A stretch of 16,975 nt of DNA from positions 1 to 16,975 of the forward strand of contig CAJAFJ010000486.1 of the NCBI GenBank assembly GCA_903938955.1. Direction: 5' to 3'. The DNA is from an uncultured beta proteobacterium. Its GTDB lineage: Bacteria; Pseudomonadota; Gammaproteobacteria; Burkholderiales; Burkholderiaceae. Made by a program: the position numbers and the translations under genes. Below the pieces are notes generated by a model. The model was not told the DNA's origin, ran no database searches, and saw nothing but the letters and a program-made list of their open reading frames with translations. Positions 1 to 8,331 of this stretch are shown here, in pieces (the first letter of the stretch is position 1; every line of letters starts with the position of its first letter).

Positions 1-861
1 AAGCTGATGCGCAGCCCCTTTCTGGAACCCGCCTGGATGGTCGGTATTGACCCCGAGTCCGACGGCTTGAAACGCGCCGCGGCGATGGGCATCAAAGTGA
101 CGTCCGAAGGCGTCGACGGCCTGCTGCCGCATGTGCTGGCGGACAACATCCAGATCGCTTTCGACGCCACCTCGGCCTATGTCCACGCCGAAAACAGCCG
201 CAAGCTCAATGAACTCGGCGTGATGATGATCGACCTGACGCCCGCCGCCATCGGCCCCTTCTGTGTGCCACCGGTCAATTTGAAGCAACTGGTTGGGCGC
301 AAGGAAATGAACGTCAACATGGTCACCTGCGGTGGTCAAGCGACCATTCCTATGGTGGCGGCCATCTCGCGCGTGCAAAAGGTCAAGTACGGCGAAATCG
401 TGGCCACCATCAGCTCCAAGAGCGCTGGCCCCGGCACTCGCAAGAATATTGATGAATTCACGCGCACCACGTCGGGCGCCATCGAGAAAGTCGGCGGTGC
501 CGCCAAAGGCAAAGCCATCATCATCATCAACCCGGCCGAGCCACCGCTCATCATGCGCGACACCGTGCATTGCCTGACGGAAGAGGCCCCGGATCAAGCG
601 GCCATCACGGCCTCGATCCACGACATGATCCAGGAAGTGCAGAAGTACGTGCCGGGCTACCGCCTGGTCAATGGCCCGGTGTTCGATGGCCATCGCATCT
701 CGGTGTACCTCGAAGTGGAGGGCTTGGGCGACTACCTGCCCAAGTACGCCGGCAACCTCGACATCATGACCGCCGCTGCGGCCCGTACGGCGGAAATGTT
801 CGCCGAAGAAATCATCAACGGCATGCTCCAACTTGAGCCTGTGCAACACGCCAACGCGTAA
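1..861 (+). CDS. mhpF: Acetaldehyde dehydrogenase (acylating), 5' partial
   Basis: This enzyme converts acetaldehyde, NAD+ and CoA to acetyl-CoA, the last step of meta-cleavage pathways. It works in a channelling complex with the aldolase encoded next. The reading frame is open to the left edge, with Lys-Leu codons before the first in-frame Met at base 7, so about 20 N-terminal residues carrying the dinucleotide-binding GxGxxG are missing. The visible part matches the MhpF/DmpF/BphJ family throughout: the [10 protein letters not shown] segment, the catalytic Cys in [10 protein letters not shown] (residue 110 of the fragment, near 132 in full-length members), the [12 protein letters not shown] segment and the C-terminal dimer segment. 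The stop lies 11 nt before mhpE, with an AGGAGA ribosome site overlapping it. I prefer mhpF over dmpF/bphJ because the C-C hydrolase downstream is closest to MhpC. Confidence 0.95.
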   Translation, partial: KLMRSPFLEPAWMVGIDPESDGLKRAAAMGIKVTSEGVDGLLPHVLADNIQIAFDATSAYVHAENSRKLNELGVMMIDLTPAAIGPFCVPPVNLKQLVGRKEMNVNMVTCGGQATIPMVAAISRVQKVKYGEIVATISSKSAGPGTRKNIDEFTRTTSGAIEKVGGAAKGKAIIIINPAEPPLIMRDTVHCLTEEAPDQAAITASIHDMIQEVQKYVPGYRLVNGPVFDGHRISVYLEVEGLGDYLPKYAGNLDIMTAAAARTAEMFAEEIINGMLQLEPVQHANA

Positions 862-872
862 GGAGAAACAAC

Positions 873-1904
873 ATGGATTTACGCGGCAAAAAAGTCACCG
901 TTCACGACATGACCTTGCGTGATGGCATGCACCCCAAGCGTCACCTGATGACGCTGGAGCAGATGATCAACATCGCCACCGGTCTCGATGAAGCCGGCGT
1001 GCCCTTGATTGAGGTCACCCATGGCGACGGCCTGGGCGGCTCCTCGGTCAACTACGGATTTCCGGCCCACACCGACGAGGAATACCTCGGCGCTGTGATC
1101 CCGCAAATGAAGCAGGCCAAGATTTCGGCCCTGCTCATCCCCGGCATCGGCACCGTCGATCACCTGAAGATGGCGCATGACATTGGCGTCAACACCATCC
1201 GCGTCGCCACCCATTGCACCGAGGCCGATGTGTCCGAGCAGCACATCAAGATGGCGCGCAAACTGGAGATGGACACGGTTGGTTTTCTTATGATGGCGCA
1301 CATGGCGTCGCCGGAGAAACTCGTTGAGCAAGCCCGCTTGATGGAAGGCTATGGCGCCAATTGCATCTATGTCACCGACTCGGCCGGCTACATGTTGCCT
1401 GATGATGTCAAGGCCCGACTGGGGGCCGTTCGAGCCGCGCTCAAACCCGAAACCGAACTCGGCTTTCATGGCCACCACAACATGGCCATGGGCGTCGCCA
1501 ATTCGATTGCCGCGATCGAAGTGGGGGCCAATCGCATTGATGCCGCCGCCGCCGGTCTGGGCGCTGGGGCTGGCAACACCCCGATGGAAGTGTTGATCGC
1601 CGTGTGCGACCGCATGGGCATCGACACCGGCGTGGACACCTTCAAGATCAGCGACGTGGCCGAAGACCGCGTGGTGCCGATCATGGACCATGTGATCCGC
1701 ATTGACCGCGATTCGCTGACGCTAGGCTACGCCGGGGTGTATTCCTCGTTCTTGTTGTTCGCCAAGCGGGCGGCGCAAAAGTATGGCATTTCGGCGCGTG
1801 AAATTCTGGTCGAACTGGGCCGCCTTGGCATGGTCGGCGGGCAGGAAGACATGATCGAAGACACCGCCCTCACGATCGCACGCAAGCGTGGGCTGATCGC
1901 CTAA
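873..1904 (+). CDS. mhpE: 4-hydroxy-2-oxovalerate aldolase
   Basis: This aldolase splits 4-hydroxy-2-oxovalerate into pyruvate and acetaldehyde and hands the acetaldehyde to MhpF. It is a class II enzyme of the HMGL-like TIM-barrel family. The predicted 343 aa is the family length. The N-terminal [13 protein letters not shown] carries the expected Arg16, Asp17 and His20. The metal-binding pair lies in GFHGHHN (His199 and His201). The C-terminal communication domain includes the tyrosine-containing [11 protein letters not shown] segment. It starts with ATG 11 nt after mhpF, with AGGAGA upstream, so both are surely co-transcribed. Nothing is missing or odd. The dmpG or bphI orthologues are the same enzyme; the mhpE name depends on the MhpC-type hydrolase downstream. 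Confidence 0.95.
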   Translation: MDLRGKKVTVHDMTLRDGMHPKRHLMTLEQMINIATGLDEAGVPLIEVTHGDGLGGSSVNYGFPAHTDEEYLGAVIPQMKQAKISALLIPGIGTVDHLKMAHDIGVNTIRVATHCTEADVSEQHIKMARKLEMDTVGFLMMAHMASPEKLVEQARLMEGYGANCIYVTDSAGYMLPDDVKARLGAVRAALKPETELGFHGHHNMAMGVANSIAAIEVGANRIDAAAAGLGAGAGNTPMEVLIAVCDRMGIDTGVDTFKISDVAEDRVVPIMDHVIRIDRDSLTLGYAGVYSSFLLFAKRAAQKYGISAREILVELGRLGMVGGQEDMIEDTALTIARKRGLIA

Positions 1905-1914
1905 CGAGGTCTGC

Positions 1915-1945
1915 CCGGGTGGCGCGCTGCCCGGTCTGATTTTTT
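1915..1945 (+). terminator. Terminator- or attenuator-like hairpin between mhpE and livH
   Basis: A 5-bp GC stem (CCGGG at 1915-1919, CCCGG at 1930-1934) with a 10-nt loop is followed, after five bases, by six T (1940-1945). The stem is short and is not directly joined to the T tract, so at best it is a weak terminator. It could reduce transporter expression relative to the enzymes. Confidence 0.3.
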
Positions 1946-2003
1946 ACTGTTTTGATCCTCGATGGCAGCGATGCGCTTTTGGCGTCATCGCTGTCGTCGT
2001 ACT

Positions 2004-2007
2004 GGAG
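2004..2007 (+). promoter_or_regulatory. Ribosome site selecting the TTG start of livH
   Basis: GGAG lies 7 nt before TTG at 2015. There is no in-frame ATG until well inside the membrane region, and the alternative TTG at 1952 has no purine-rich site before it. Confidence 0.5.
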
Positions 2008-2014
2008 TCCTACC

Positions 2015-3013
2015 TTGGATGCTCAAATTTTTGCACTGCTGGGCCAGGATGGCGTTACCAATGGCGCCATTTATGCGTTGCTGGCGCTGGCCCTGGTCCT
2101 TGTTTTTGCAGTGACCCGGATTATTTTTATCCCCCAGGGCGAGTTTCTGGCCTGGGGTGCGTTGACCATGGCCGCGCTGGAAGCGGGTCAGCTGCCCGGC
2201 ACGGTGTGGCTGCTGGTGGGTGCTGGCGTCCTCACGCTGGCGGCCGATGTGATGGACTCCAAGCCGGGGCGCCGCCAGTTGGGTAAATCACTGCTCTGGA
2301 ACATCGCCTATCCCGTGATGGTGGTCAGTTTGCTCTGGCTGCTGCCCCTGCAAGAACTGCCGCAACTGGCCAAAGCTTGCCTGACGCTGATCATCGTCGT
2401 GCCGATGGGGCCGATGCTGTACCGCGTGGCGTTTCAGCCCGTGGCAGAAGCACCGGTGCTGGTGCTGCTCATCATCTCGGTGGCTTTGCATTTGGTGATG
2501 GTCGGCTTCGGTTTGTTGACCTTTGGCCCGGAGGGCTCCCGCACGGCACCGTTCAGCGAAGCGCAATTCGAGATCGGCTCCCTGATGATCGGCGGTCACA
2601 CCCTGGTGGTGCTTCTGGCCTCGCTGCTGCTGATTGTGGCCCTCTATCTGTACTTTGACCGCACGCTCGGTGGCAAGGCCTTGCGTGCCACGGCGATCAA
2701 CCGCAATGGCGCGCGCTTAATGGGCATTTCCCCCGCACTCGCCGGGCGGCAGACCTTCTTTTTTGCCGCCTTGATCGGCACCTTGTCCGGTTTGCTGGTG
2801 GCACCACTCACCACCATCTACTACGACAGTGGATTTTTGATTGGTTTGAAGGGCTTCGTCGCCGCCATCATCGGCGGGCTGGCCAGTTATCCACTGGCGG
2901 CCGGCGGTGCGTTGATCGTTGGTTTGCTGGAGTCGTTCTCGTCCTTCTGGGCCAGCGCTTTAAATGATTTGCTCGTGTTTGCGTTTATAATTCCGGTCCT
3001 GATCTGGCTGTAG
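2015..3013 (+). CDS. livH: Branched-chain amino acid-type ABC transporter permease LivH, C-terminally shortened
   Basis: This is an inner-membrane permease of the LivH family. It forms the translocation channel with the LivM part of the next gene. The product is about 332 aa from the TTG at 2015; an upstream TTG at 1952 would add 21 polar residues. The family N-terminus ([20 protein letters not shown]) and the IFIPQGEF segment are clear. Roughly eight hydrophobic helices follow, together with the EAA-like loop around [15 protein letters not shown]. The frame ends at TAG (3011-3013) straight after PVLIWL. The codons after the TAG read [10 protein letters not shown], which looks like the normal LivH C-terminal tail, so the stop seems premature by about ten residues. 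The missing tail is cytosolic and the permease may still work. The context (mhp genes on both sides, no livK) suggests import of an aromatic acid rather than leucine. Confidence 0.85.
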   Translation: MDAQIFALLGQDGVTNGAIYALLALALVLVFAVTRIIFIPQGEFLAWGALTMAALEAGQLPGTVWLLVGAGVLTLAADVMDSKPGRRQLGKSLLWNIAYPVMVVSLLWLLPLQELPQLAKACLTLIIVVPMGPMLYRVAFQPVAEAPVLVLLIISVALHLVMVGFGLLTFGPEGSRTAPFSEAQFEIGSLMIGGHTLVVLLASLLLIVALYLYFDRTLGGKALRATAINRNGARLMGISPALAGRQTFFFAALIGTLSGLLVAPLTTIYYDSGFLIGLKGFVAAIIGGLASYPLAAGGALIVGLLESFSSFWASALNDLLVFAFIIPVLIWL

Positions 3014-3028
3014 CTGACGACCCGCCAA

Positions 3029-4870
3029 GTGGAGGAGGAAGAAACGCCGCACGTTGCCAGCACATCAGCGCGCGAAGGCTGGATTAGCCCGCGCCTGGTG
3101 TTGGCGGTGTTTCTGGTGTGTCTGGTGGCGGCACCGTTGCTGTTGCCGGAGTTCTATGTCACGCTGCTCAACTACGTGGGTTTGTCGGCGCTGGTGGCCT
3201 TGGGTCTGGTGTTGCTGACCGGTGTGGGCGGGTTGACTTCCTTTGGTCAGGCGGCTTTCGTCGGTATTGGTGCTTACACCACGGCGTGGTTGACGGCGGG
3301 CAGTGAGTTGCCCGCCTGGCTATCGTTTGTCAGTGGCTCGCCTTGGGCGGCGCTGATTGTGGGGCTGGTGTTGACGGCAAGCGTCGCGGTCATCATTGGC
3401 TCGGTGACCTTGAAATTGTCCGGCCACTATTTGCCGCTGGGCACCATGGCCTGGGGTATCAGCCTGTACTTCCTGTTTGGCAATATGGAATTCTTGGGGG
3501 GTCACTCGGGTCTGTCCAATTTGCCGCCGATCAGCATTTTGGGCACTGAGTTGCTCGACAACCGTTACTACTATTACCTGGTCTGGGCCTTTGTGCTCGC
3601 CGCCTTGTTCACCACCAAGAACTTACTCGACTCCCGCGAAGGCCGCGCCATTCGCGCGCTCAAGGGCGGCATGGTGATGGCCGAAGCGATGGGCGTAGAC
3701 ACCTCCCGGGCCCGGATGGTGATTTTTGTGATTGCCGCGCTGCATGCCTGTGCGGCGGGCTGGTTGTATGCCCACTTGCAGCGTTTTGTGAACCCGACGC
3801 CCTTTGGTCTGCACATCGGCATTGAATACCTGTTCATGGCCGTCGTGGGCGGTGCCGGGCAGGTGTGGGGTGCCTTGGTCGGCGCCGGTGTCATCACGCT
3901 GCTCAAGCAGTGGCTGCAAGACATCTTGCCCAAGTTGTTTGGCAGCGCAGGTCATTTTGAAGTCATCGTGTTTGGTCTGATGATGATCATCTTGCTGCAC
4001 CGTGCGCGTGACGGTTTATGGCCCTTGCTGGCGCGACTGGTGCCGGTGCGTACTGACCTGAAGGTGATCGATCCGGGTGCCGCTGCCTTGCCGAAAAAAC
4101 CACAGCCGCCCCATGGCGAAGTGATCCTTGAAGCCCAGGGCGTCACCCGCAAGTTCGGTGGTTTGGTGGCCAACAACAACATGAGTCTGCATGTGCAGGC
4201 CGGTGAAATTCTGGCCTTGATTGGCCCGAACGGCGCGGGCAAGAGCACGATGTTCAACCAGTTGTCCGGGGTCGATACCCCGACTTCGGGCGAAATCCTG
4301 TTCCGTGGCCAGTCGGTGGCCGGCCACAGTTCACGCGAGATCGCGGCCTTGGGTATGAGCCGTACCTTTCAGCATGTGCGCCTGTTGCCCACGATGTCGG
4401 TGCTGGAGAACGTCGCCATTGGCGCCCACATGCGCGGCAGCCAGGGCGTGCTGTCAGCTGCCTGGCGGCGGGACCGGGTGGAGGAGGCCCGCCTGTTGCG
4501 CGAAGCGGCGATTCAGGTCGAGCGCGTCGGACTGGGTGAGTTCATGCACGCCGAGGCGGGCAGTCTGGCCTTGGGTCAGCAGCGCATTCTTGAAATTGCC
4601 CGCGCCTTGAGCGCCGACCCTTGCCTGTTGCTGCTGGATGAACCGGCCGCCGGTCTGCGCCTGAAAGAAAAACAGGCGCTGGCCGACTTGCTCAAGCGCC
4701 TGAGCAGCGAAGGCATGGCGGTGCTGTTGGTCGAGCACGACATGGACTTCGTCATGGGCCTGGTGGACCGGGTGGTGGTGATGGAGTTTGGCGAAAAAAT
4801 TGCCGAAGGTCTGCCGCAGGATATCCAAAAAGATCCTGCTGTGCTTGAAGCTTATTTAGGAGGTGTCTAG
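3029..4870 (+). CDS. livM: Fused ABC transporter permease and ATPase (LivM-LivG)
   Basis: This is a natural fusion of the second permease and the first ATPase of a Liv-type importer, 613 aa. Residues about 20-330 are LivM: many hydrophobic helices, [21 protein letters not shown] near the start, and the [14 protein letters not shown] motif. Residues about 365-613 are LivG: Walker A GPNGAGKS at 399-406, a signature-like LALGQQR near 514, Walker B LLLLDEP with Asp at 537, and a switch His in [10 protein letters not shown]. The GTG start at 3029 is the first in frame after the livH stop, but the strong GGAGGAGG (3031-3038) lies inside the resulting coding region, so true initiation may be further in. 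It shares its frame with livH across the TAG. The stop precedes livF by two bases. Such permease-ATPase fusions are common in Burkholderiales. Confidence 0.88.
   Translation: MEEEETPHVASTSAREGWISPRLVLAVFLVCLVAAPLLLPEFYVTLLNYVGLSALVALGLVLLTGVGGLTSFGQAAFVGIGAYTTAWLTAGSELPAWLSFVSGSPWAALIVGLVLTASVAVIIGSVTLKLSGHYLPLGTMAWGISLYFLFGNMEFLGGHSGLSNLPPISILGTELLDNRYYYYLVWAFVLAALFTTKNLLDSREGRAIRALKGGMVMAEAMGVDTSRARMVIFVIAALHACAAGWLYAHLQRFVNPTPFGLHIGIEYLFMAVVGGAGQVWGALVGAGVITLLKQWLQDILPKLFGSAGHFEVIVFGLMMIILLHRARDGLWPLLARLVPVRTDLKVIDPGAAALPKKPQPPHGEVILEAQGVTRKFGGLVANNNMSLHVQAGEILALIGPNGAGKSTMFNQLSGVDTPTSGEILFRGQSVAGHSSREIAALGMSRTFQHVRLLPTMSVLENVAIGAHMRGSQGVLSAAWRRDRVEEARLLREAAIQVERVGLGEFMHAEAGSLALGQQRILEIARALSADPCLLLLDEPAAGLRLKEKQALADLLKRLSSEGMAVLLVEHDMDFVMGLVDRVVVMEFGEKIAEGLPQDIQKDPAVLEAYLGGV
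3031..3038 (+). promoter_or_regulatory. Strong ribosome site with no usual start codon after it
   Basis: GGAGGAGG is a near-perfect anti-Shine-Dalgarno match, but the next 15 bases hold no in-frame ATG, GTG or TTG. The in-frame triplet at the right distance is ACG (3044-3046, 5 nt away), which may be a mutated ATG. In the other reading it encodes the Glu-rich end of LivH. Confidence 0.4.
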
Positions 4871-4872
4871 TC

Positions 4873-5622
4873 ATGACCAAAAACGTACTGGAGGTCAAGA
4901 ACCTCTCGGTCGCCTACGGCAAAGTAGAAGCGGTGAGCAACGTCAACCTGACCGTGGGCGAAGGCAAGATCGTGACCCTGATTGGCCCTAACGGGGCGGG
5001 CAAGACGACCACCCTGTCCGCCATCATGGGCGTGTTGCCGTCCAGCGGGCAGATCAGTTTTGACGGCAGCCTGGAGGCCGTGCCGGAAGTCGAGCGCATG
5101 GTGGTGCGGGGCATGAGTCTGGTGCCCGAAAAGCGCGAGTTGTTTGGCACCATGAGCATCGAAGACAACCTGTTGCTGGGCGCCTTTCAGCGCCACCGCA
5201 GCGGCCACCGCGACCAGGCGCAAACCATGGAAGAAGTCTATGCCCTGTTCCCGCGACTGAAGGAGCGACGCCAGCAGGCGGCAGGCACGATGTCTGGCGG
5301 CGAGCGCCAGATGCTGGCGGTGGGGCGTGCCTTGATGGCCAAGCCCAAGCTGCTGATGCTGGATGAACCGAGTCTGGGTCTGGCGCCGCTGATCGTGCGC
5401 GAAATCTTTCGCATCATTGCCGAACTGCGCCGACGCGGCGTGTCCATTCTGCTGGTCGAGCAGAACGCCCGCGCCGCACTGCAGGTGGCGGACTACGCCT
5501 ATGTGCTGGAAAACGGCGGCATCAAGATGCACGGTGATGCCCAACAGTTGCGCGATGACCCGCGTGTGATCGAAAGCTATCTTGGTCTTGGCAGCAAGCA
5601 CCAGGAAATGCTGGCCACCTGA
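4873..5622 (+). CDS. livF: Branched-chain amino acid-type ABC transporter ATP-binding protein LivF
   Basis: This is the second ATPase of the Liv-type importer, 249 aa, the usual LivF size. It pairs with the LivG domain of the previous gene on the cytosolic face. Walker A is GPNGAGKTT (from residue 38), the signature is MSGGERQM (near 141), Walker B is LLMLDEPSLGL (Asp 164), and LLVEQNARAAL supplies the H-loop region with the Gln-Asn typical of LivF. GGAGGT (4859-4864) lies inside the end of the LivM-LivG gene, 8 nt before ATG, so translation is probably coupled. No binding-protein gene follows, so the substrate cannot be read directly from this operon; its place in the mhp cluster points to an aromatic acid. 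Confidence 0.93.
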   Translation: MTKNVLEVKNLSVAYGKVEAVSNVNLTVGEGKIVTLIGPNGAGKTTTLSAIMGVLPSSGQISFDGSLEAVPEVERMVVRGMSLVPEKRELFGTMSIEDNLLLGAFQRHRSGHRDQAQTMEEVYALFPRLKERRQQAAGTMSGGERQMLAVGRALMAKPKLLMLDEPSLGLAPLIVREIFRIIAELRRRGVSILLVEQNARAALQVADYAYVLENGGIKMHGDAQQLRDDPRVIESYLGLGSKHQEMLAT

Positions 5623-5653
5623 CCCCATTGCGCGTCCCTAACGGAGAAAATCA

Positions 5654-6238
5654 ATGAAAGCACTTCGTATCATTTCCGACGAGCATCAGTCGCTGGCAGG
5701 CATCCTGCATGCGATTCGCTTCATGCTCAAGGAGATTTCTGCCGGCAAGCTGGAGCCCGATCTCAAGCTGTTTCAGGCCATGGTTCATTACCTGGATGCC
5801 TACGCCGAGAAGCGGCACCACCCCAAAGAAGACCGCTTGTTCACCTACCTGACCAACCGGACCACGGAAGGCTCGGAGGCCCTGGCGCAATTGGCACTAC
5901 AACATGCCGACGCACCCCAGCGCATCGCCCATCTGGAGCAAGCGCTGACCCATTTTGCCGCCAACCCGGCCTGTTTTGATGAATTTGCCACGGCCTTCAA
6001 CAGCTATGCCGACTTCTACCGCACCCACATGATGCTGGAGGAAGAGGTCGTGTTGCCGCTGATTCGTCGCCACCTGACCGAGCAGGACTGGCTGGCTGTG
6101 GACCAGGAATTCCTGGCTGAAATGGACGCCAAGTCGGGCAAAGATGGCTCGTCAGAAAACTTCTCCGCCATGTTCTCGCGTTTGGTTGAATGCGCGCCAG
6201 CCCCCATTGGCTTTGGCCCACGTCCTTACACCGATTAA
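5654..6238 (+). CDS. Hemerythrin HHE-domain protein
   Basis: This is a small soluble protein of 194 aa with the four-helix hemerythrin fold, which holds a di-iron site able to bind O2 or related ligands. Candidate ligands are His10 in SDEHQSL, His-His followed by Glu in KRHHPKEDR (about residues 55-60), a His near 83 in LALQHADAP, and His-Glu in [14 protein letters not shown] lies 8 nt before the ATG. It begins 31 nt after livF and ends 43 nt before mhpC, so it belongs to the same transcript. It could buffer or sense O2 or iron for the O2-dependent ring cleavage upstream in this pathway, but that is inference; the role of this subfamily is not known to me. The last ~35 residues are polar and look flexible. 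Confidence 0.85.
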   Translation: MKALRIISDEHQSLAGILHAIRFMLKEISAGKLEPDLKLFQAMVHYLDAYAEKRHHPKEDRLFTYLTNRTTEGSEALAQLALQHADAPQRIAHLEQALTHFAANPACFDEFATAFNSYADFYRTHMMLEEEVVLPLIRRHLTEQDWLAVDQEFLAEMDAKSGKDGSSENFSAMFSRLVECAPAPIGFGPRPYTD

Positions 6239-6281
6239 TGGCCTGTTGAACACCCCACTCCCCTCTATAGGAACGATGACC

Positions 6282-7151
6282 ATGACAACCCCTACCCCTG
6301 CGCTGACAGAAGCCGGCACCAGCCAATTCATTCGCATCAAGGAGGGTGACCTCGACCTGCAGTTGCACTACAACGATGCCGGACAAGGCCCTGAGACCGT
6401 GGTCATGCTGCATGGCTCGGGACCGGGCGCCAGCGGCTGGGCCAACTTCAACCGCAACATCGAACCGCTGGTGGCGGCCGGCTACCGCGTGATCCTGATG
6501 GATTGCCCGGGCTGGAGCAAGAGCGACCCCATTGTTTGCACCGGTTCACGTTCTGACTTGAACGCGCGCGCGCTCAAAGGCCTGCTCGATGCCCTTGGCC
6601 TGGAGAAGGTTCACCTCATTGGCAACTCCATGGGCGGCCACAGCGCCGTCGCCTTTGCGCTGGCCAACCCAACGCGTGTCGGCAAGCTGGTGATGATGGG
6701 CGGCGGCACGGGCGGCCCGAGCCAGTTCGTGCCGATGCCGACCGAAGGCATCAAGCTGATTGGCGCGCTTTACCGTGATCCCACGATTGACAACCTGAAG
6801 AAGATGATGAATGTCTTCGTCTTTGATACCAGCAGCTTGACCGAGGCGCTCTACCAGGCCCGCCTGGACAATATGCTCAATCGCCGGGACCATCTTGAAA
6901 ACTTCGTCAAGAGCGTGACCGCCAACCCGAAGCAATTCCCCGATTACGGCCACCGCCTGGGTGAAATCGCGTCGCCCGCGCTGATTATCTGGGGCCGTGA
7001 TGACCGCTTTGTGCCGATGGATGTGGGCCTGCGTTTGCTCTGGGGCATGCAGAACGCCGAGATGCATATCTTTAACCGCTGCGGTCATTGGGCCCAGTGG
7101 GAGCATGCGGACAAGTTCAACCGCATGGTGCTCGACTTTCTCGCGCACTGA
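6282..7151 (+). CDS. mhpC: 2-hydroxy-6-oxonona-2,4-dienedioate hydrolase (C-C bond hydrolase)
   Basis: This is an alpha/beta hydrolase that cuts the C-C bond of the meta-cleavage product of 2,3-dihydroxyphenylpropionate, giving 2-hydroxypenta-2,4-dienoate and succinate. I recall strong similarity to E. coli MhpC along the whole length: [14 protein letters not shown] (oxyanion region), [11 protein letters not shown], nucleophile Ser in GNSMGGHS (residue 116), acid Asp in WGRDDRFVP (241) and His in [11 protein letters not shown] (269). These are spaced as in the E. coli triad (110/235/263). Two ATGs, at 6276 and 6282, are in frame. AGGA at 6269-6272 is 9 nt from the second and only 3 nt from the first, so I chose 6282 (289 aa). 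The frame is open further up, into the hemerythrin gene, but without homology. It is the last gene of the mhp unit and no clear terminator follows. Confidence 0.93.
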   Translation: MTTPTPALTEAGTSQFIRIKEGDLDLQLHYNDAGQGPETVVMLHGSGPGASGWANFNRNIEPLVAAGYRVILMDCPGWSKSDPIVCTGSRSDLNARALKGLLDALGLEKVHLIGNSMGGHSAVAFALANPTRVGKLVMMGGGTGGPSQFVPMPTEGIKLIGALYRDPTIDNLKKMMNVFVFDTSSLTEALYQARLDNMLNRRDHLENFVKSVTANPKQFPDYGHRLGEIASPALIIWGRDDRFVPMDVGLRLLWGMQNAEMHIFNRCGHWAQWEHADKFNRMVLDFLAH

Positions 7152-7190
7152 CCCATTTATCGGTGGGCTATCGGGCCTTGCTCGCCGCCG

Positions 7191-7901
7191 TCATTCAGGC
7201 AGCGGCTCATCCGCAAAGTACGCTGCCAATTTCTCATCCACCTGGAGGGCGATCTCCGAGAGCACTTCAAGGCGCTCGTCGCTCAGAAGGCCGGGCGCCT
7301 GTTTCTGAAACAGCAGCGCATCGCGTCTTAGCAGCAAATCCCGAATCTCGGTTTTGTAAAGCCTGACGATGCATTCGATCACCGCATCGACGTCGGCATG
7401 GCCGGTATCGAGCGTCATTTGATCCAGAAGCAGCGCGGTCGTTGAGGCCGACAGCATCAAGTCACCGGTCACCCAGCTGTTGACGGTGAAAAGAGCCGTT
7501 GGAATGCCCTTGGCATCCAGGCTGATGCTCAACAAATGCCGCGTATTGACTTGCAGGTGGGGATCATCCGCAAGACGTGCGAATTCAATCTCTCGGGCAG
7601 ACCGCAACCGGCGCGACCACAGTTTGCGCCGCGCAAACAGATGGATATGACCGTGCTCAGCCGCCCCTGGTCGGTCTTCAGACGCGTGCGAGTGGTAGAA
7701 CCATTGATAACCGCGCTGCGGGTCCATCGCGTCGTCCTCGGGGTAATGCCGCCATTGGCGCGGCAGTTCACCGCCAAGCAGCGCGCCCAAAAGATGCTCG
7801 CCACGCCGGGCCAAGCCCGCGTAGGTTTCGAGCAGCCGCAGACCGGCGACTGGTGTCGCATCCCTTGATGGCGGCGTTCGCCGGTTGCAGCCCATGTCCA
7901 T
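7191..7901 (-). CDS. His-rich cytosolic protein of unknown function (possibly DUF6969), coupled to the Cys-rich peptide gene
   Basis: This 236-aa protein has no signal peptide or membrane helix. I think it belongs to the uncharacterised family listed as DUF6969, but I recall this only by the look of its motifs. Conserved-looking segments are QWRHYPEDD (50-58), QWFYHSHAS (66-74), EHGHIHLFAR (82-91) and RHLLSISLDAKGIPTALFTV followed by NSWVTGD. The cluster His70, His72, Glu82, His83, His85 and His87 could be a metal site or catalytic centre. The chosen ATG (7899-7901) overlaps the TAA of the peptide gene by one base (TAATG), so translation is coupled and the protein probably acts on, folds or exports that peptide. 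The frame is open further up, to 7955, but only through the peptide gene. Its function is unknown; a modification enzyme or metal-handling partner is my inference. Confidence 0.75.
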   Translation of the reverse strand: MDMGCNRRTPPSRDATPVAGLRLLETYAGLARRGEHLLGALLGGELPRQWRHYPEDDAMDPQRGYQWFYHSHASEDRPGAAEHGHIHLFARRKLWSRRLRSAREIEFARLADDPHLQVNTRHLLSISLDAKGIPTALFTVNSWVTGDLMLSASTTALLLDQMTLDTGHADVDAVIECIVRLYKTEIRDLLLRRDALLFQKQAPGLLSDERLEVLSEIALQVDEKLAAYFADEPLPE

Positions 7902-8137
7902 TAGTTCTTGGGCGCGCACTTGGGAGCGCATTTCGGGGCGCACTTGGGCGCACACTTATTGGCCGTGCATTTTTTCGCGCCGCACTGGGCTTTATGGCCC
8001 ATCTTGGCGCCGCATTTGGACATGCCGACCTTGGGCTGGCATTTCATGGGGTCTTGCTTGTCTTGTGCCGCAGCAGGAAGTGCAAGGGTGGCCGTTGTCA
8101 AAGCGACGAGTGAGGCCATTTTCAAAGATGTTTTCAT
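7901..8137 (-). CDS. Secreted Cys/Lys-rich repeat peptide (precursor, 78 aa)
   Basis: This is a small exported peptide. Residues 1-24 are a Sec signal (Lys-containing start, hydrophobic core, cleavage likely after LPAAA). The mature part of about 54 residues is very basic and holds eight Cys at 32, 41, 52, 57, 62, 66, 70 and 74, seven of them directly after Lys or in a KC context. The C-terminus is four CAPK units (62-77) plus Asn. No CxxCH or known metallothionein pattern is present. It resembles in style the exported Cys-rich precursors of bufferins, but not their sequence. ATG at 8137 is chosen because it opens the signal peptide and has AGGA 9 nt upstream; a longer frame to 8281 crosses the promoter. 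An ECF-like promoter lies upstream. A likely role is binding of thiophilic metal or scavenging of oxidants in the periplasm. This is inference. Confidence 0.8.
   Translation of the reverse strand: MKTSLKMASLVALTTATLALPAAAQDKQDPMKCQPKVGMSKCGAKMGHKAQCGAKKCTANKCAPKCAPKCAPKCAPKN
7907..7954 (-). repeat. Four tandem 12-bp units encoding CAPK
   Basis: Four consecutive 12-nt units each encode Cys-Ala-Pro-Lys at the end of the Cys-rich peptide. Third-position differences show the units are under protein-level constraint rather than freshly duplicated. A unit copy change would alter the number of Cys without shifting the frame. Confidence 0.85.
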
Positions 8138-8189
8138 GGGGTTTCCTGATGGAGTGGTTAAAAGGCGTTTTGAGGCGATGCCTCGGAGA

Positions 8190-8221
8190 CTAAGAGGCGC
8201 CCACTGAGCCATCGGGTTCGC
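8190..8221 (-). promoter_or_regulatory. ECF-type promoter of the Cys-rich peptide unit
   Basis: Reading leftward, GCGAACC (8215-8221), 15 nt, then CGCCTCTTAG (8190-8199). The same two boxes at the same spacing stand before the divergent cytochrome gene. The GAACC element resembles a -35 of ECF sigma factors. The predicted transcript start is near 8183, giving a leader of about 45 nt before the ATG at 8137. Confidence 0.65.
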
Positions 8222-8331
8222 GCCTTCCTGAAAATAGTTGAAAACGCCCAACCAAGCCGAAATCGCCCATGACTCGGTCATGTGTAAGAAAACGCCTCAC
8301 CCTACGACCAACAAGAAATATTTGCGTGAGT

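Noticed and set aside
879..1691. Minus-strand reading frame (270 aa) opposite mhpE
   Set aside because: Its composition (His, Gly, Asp-rich) and lack of motifs mark it as a shadow of mhpE, whose active-site residues are intact.
4867..5628. Long minus-strand reading frame (253 aa) opposite livF
   Set aside because: It mirrors livF almost exactly, is His/Gln-rich with no known motif, and is a GC-rich antisense shadow.
6144..6281. Upstream start for mhpC inside the hemerythrin gene
   Set aside because: The extra residues have no match to MhpC and would overlap the preceding gene by 95 bases.
7907..7954. CRISPR-like or satellite repeat
   Set aside because: Units are 12 bp, in frame, and explained by CAPK codons; there are no spacers.
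7191..8137. A standard bufferin (bufA-bufB) locus
   Set aside because: The peptide lacks the DUF2282 pattern and the neighbour is not a DUF692 enzyme; no DUF2063 or DoxX gene is present.
7901..8281. Longer 126-aa version of the Cys-rich peptide
   Set aside because: The extra 48 residues cross the ECF-like promoter and hide the signal peptide; the ATG at 8137 has its own ribosome site.
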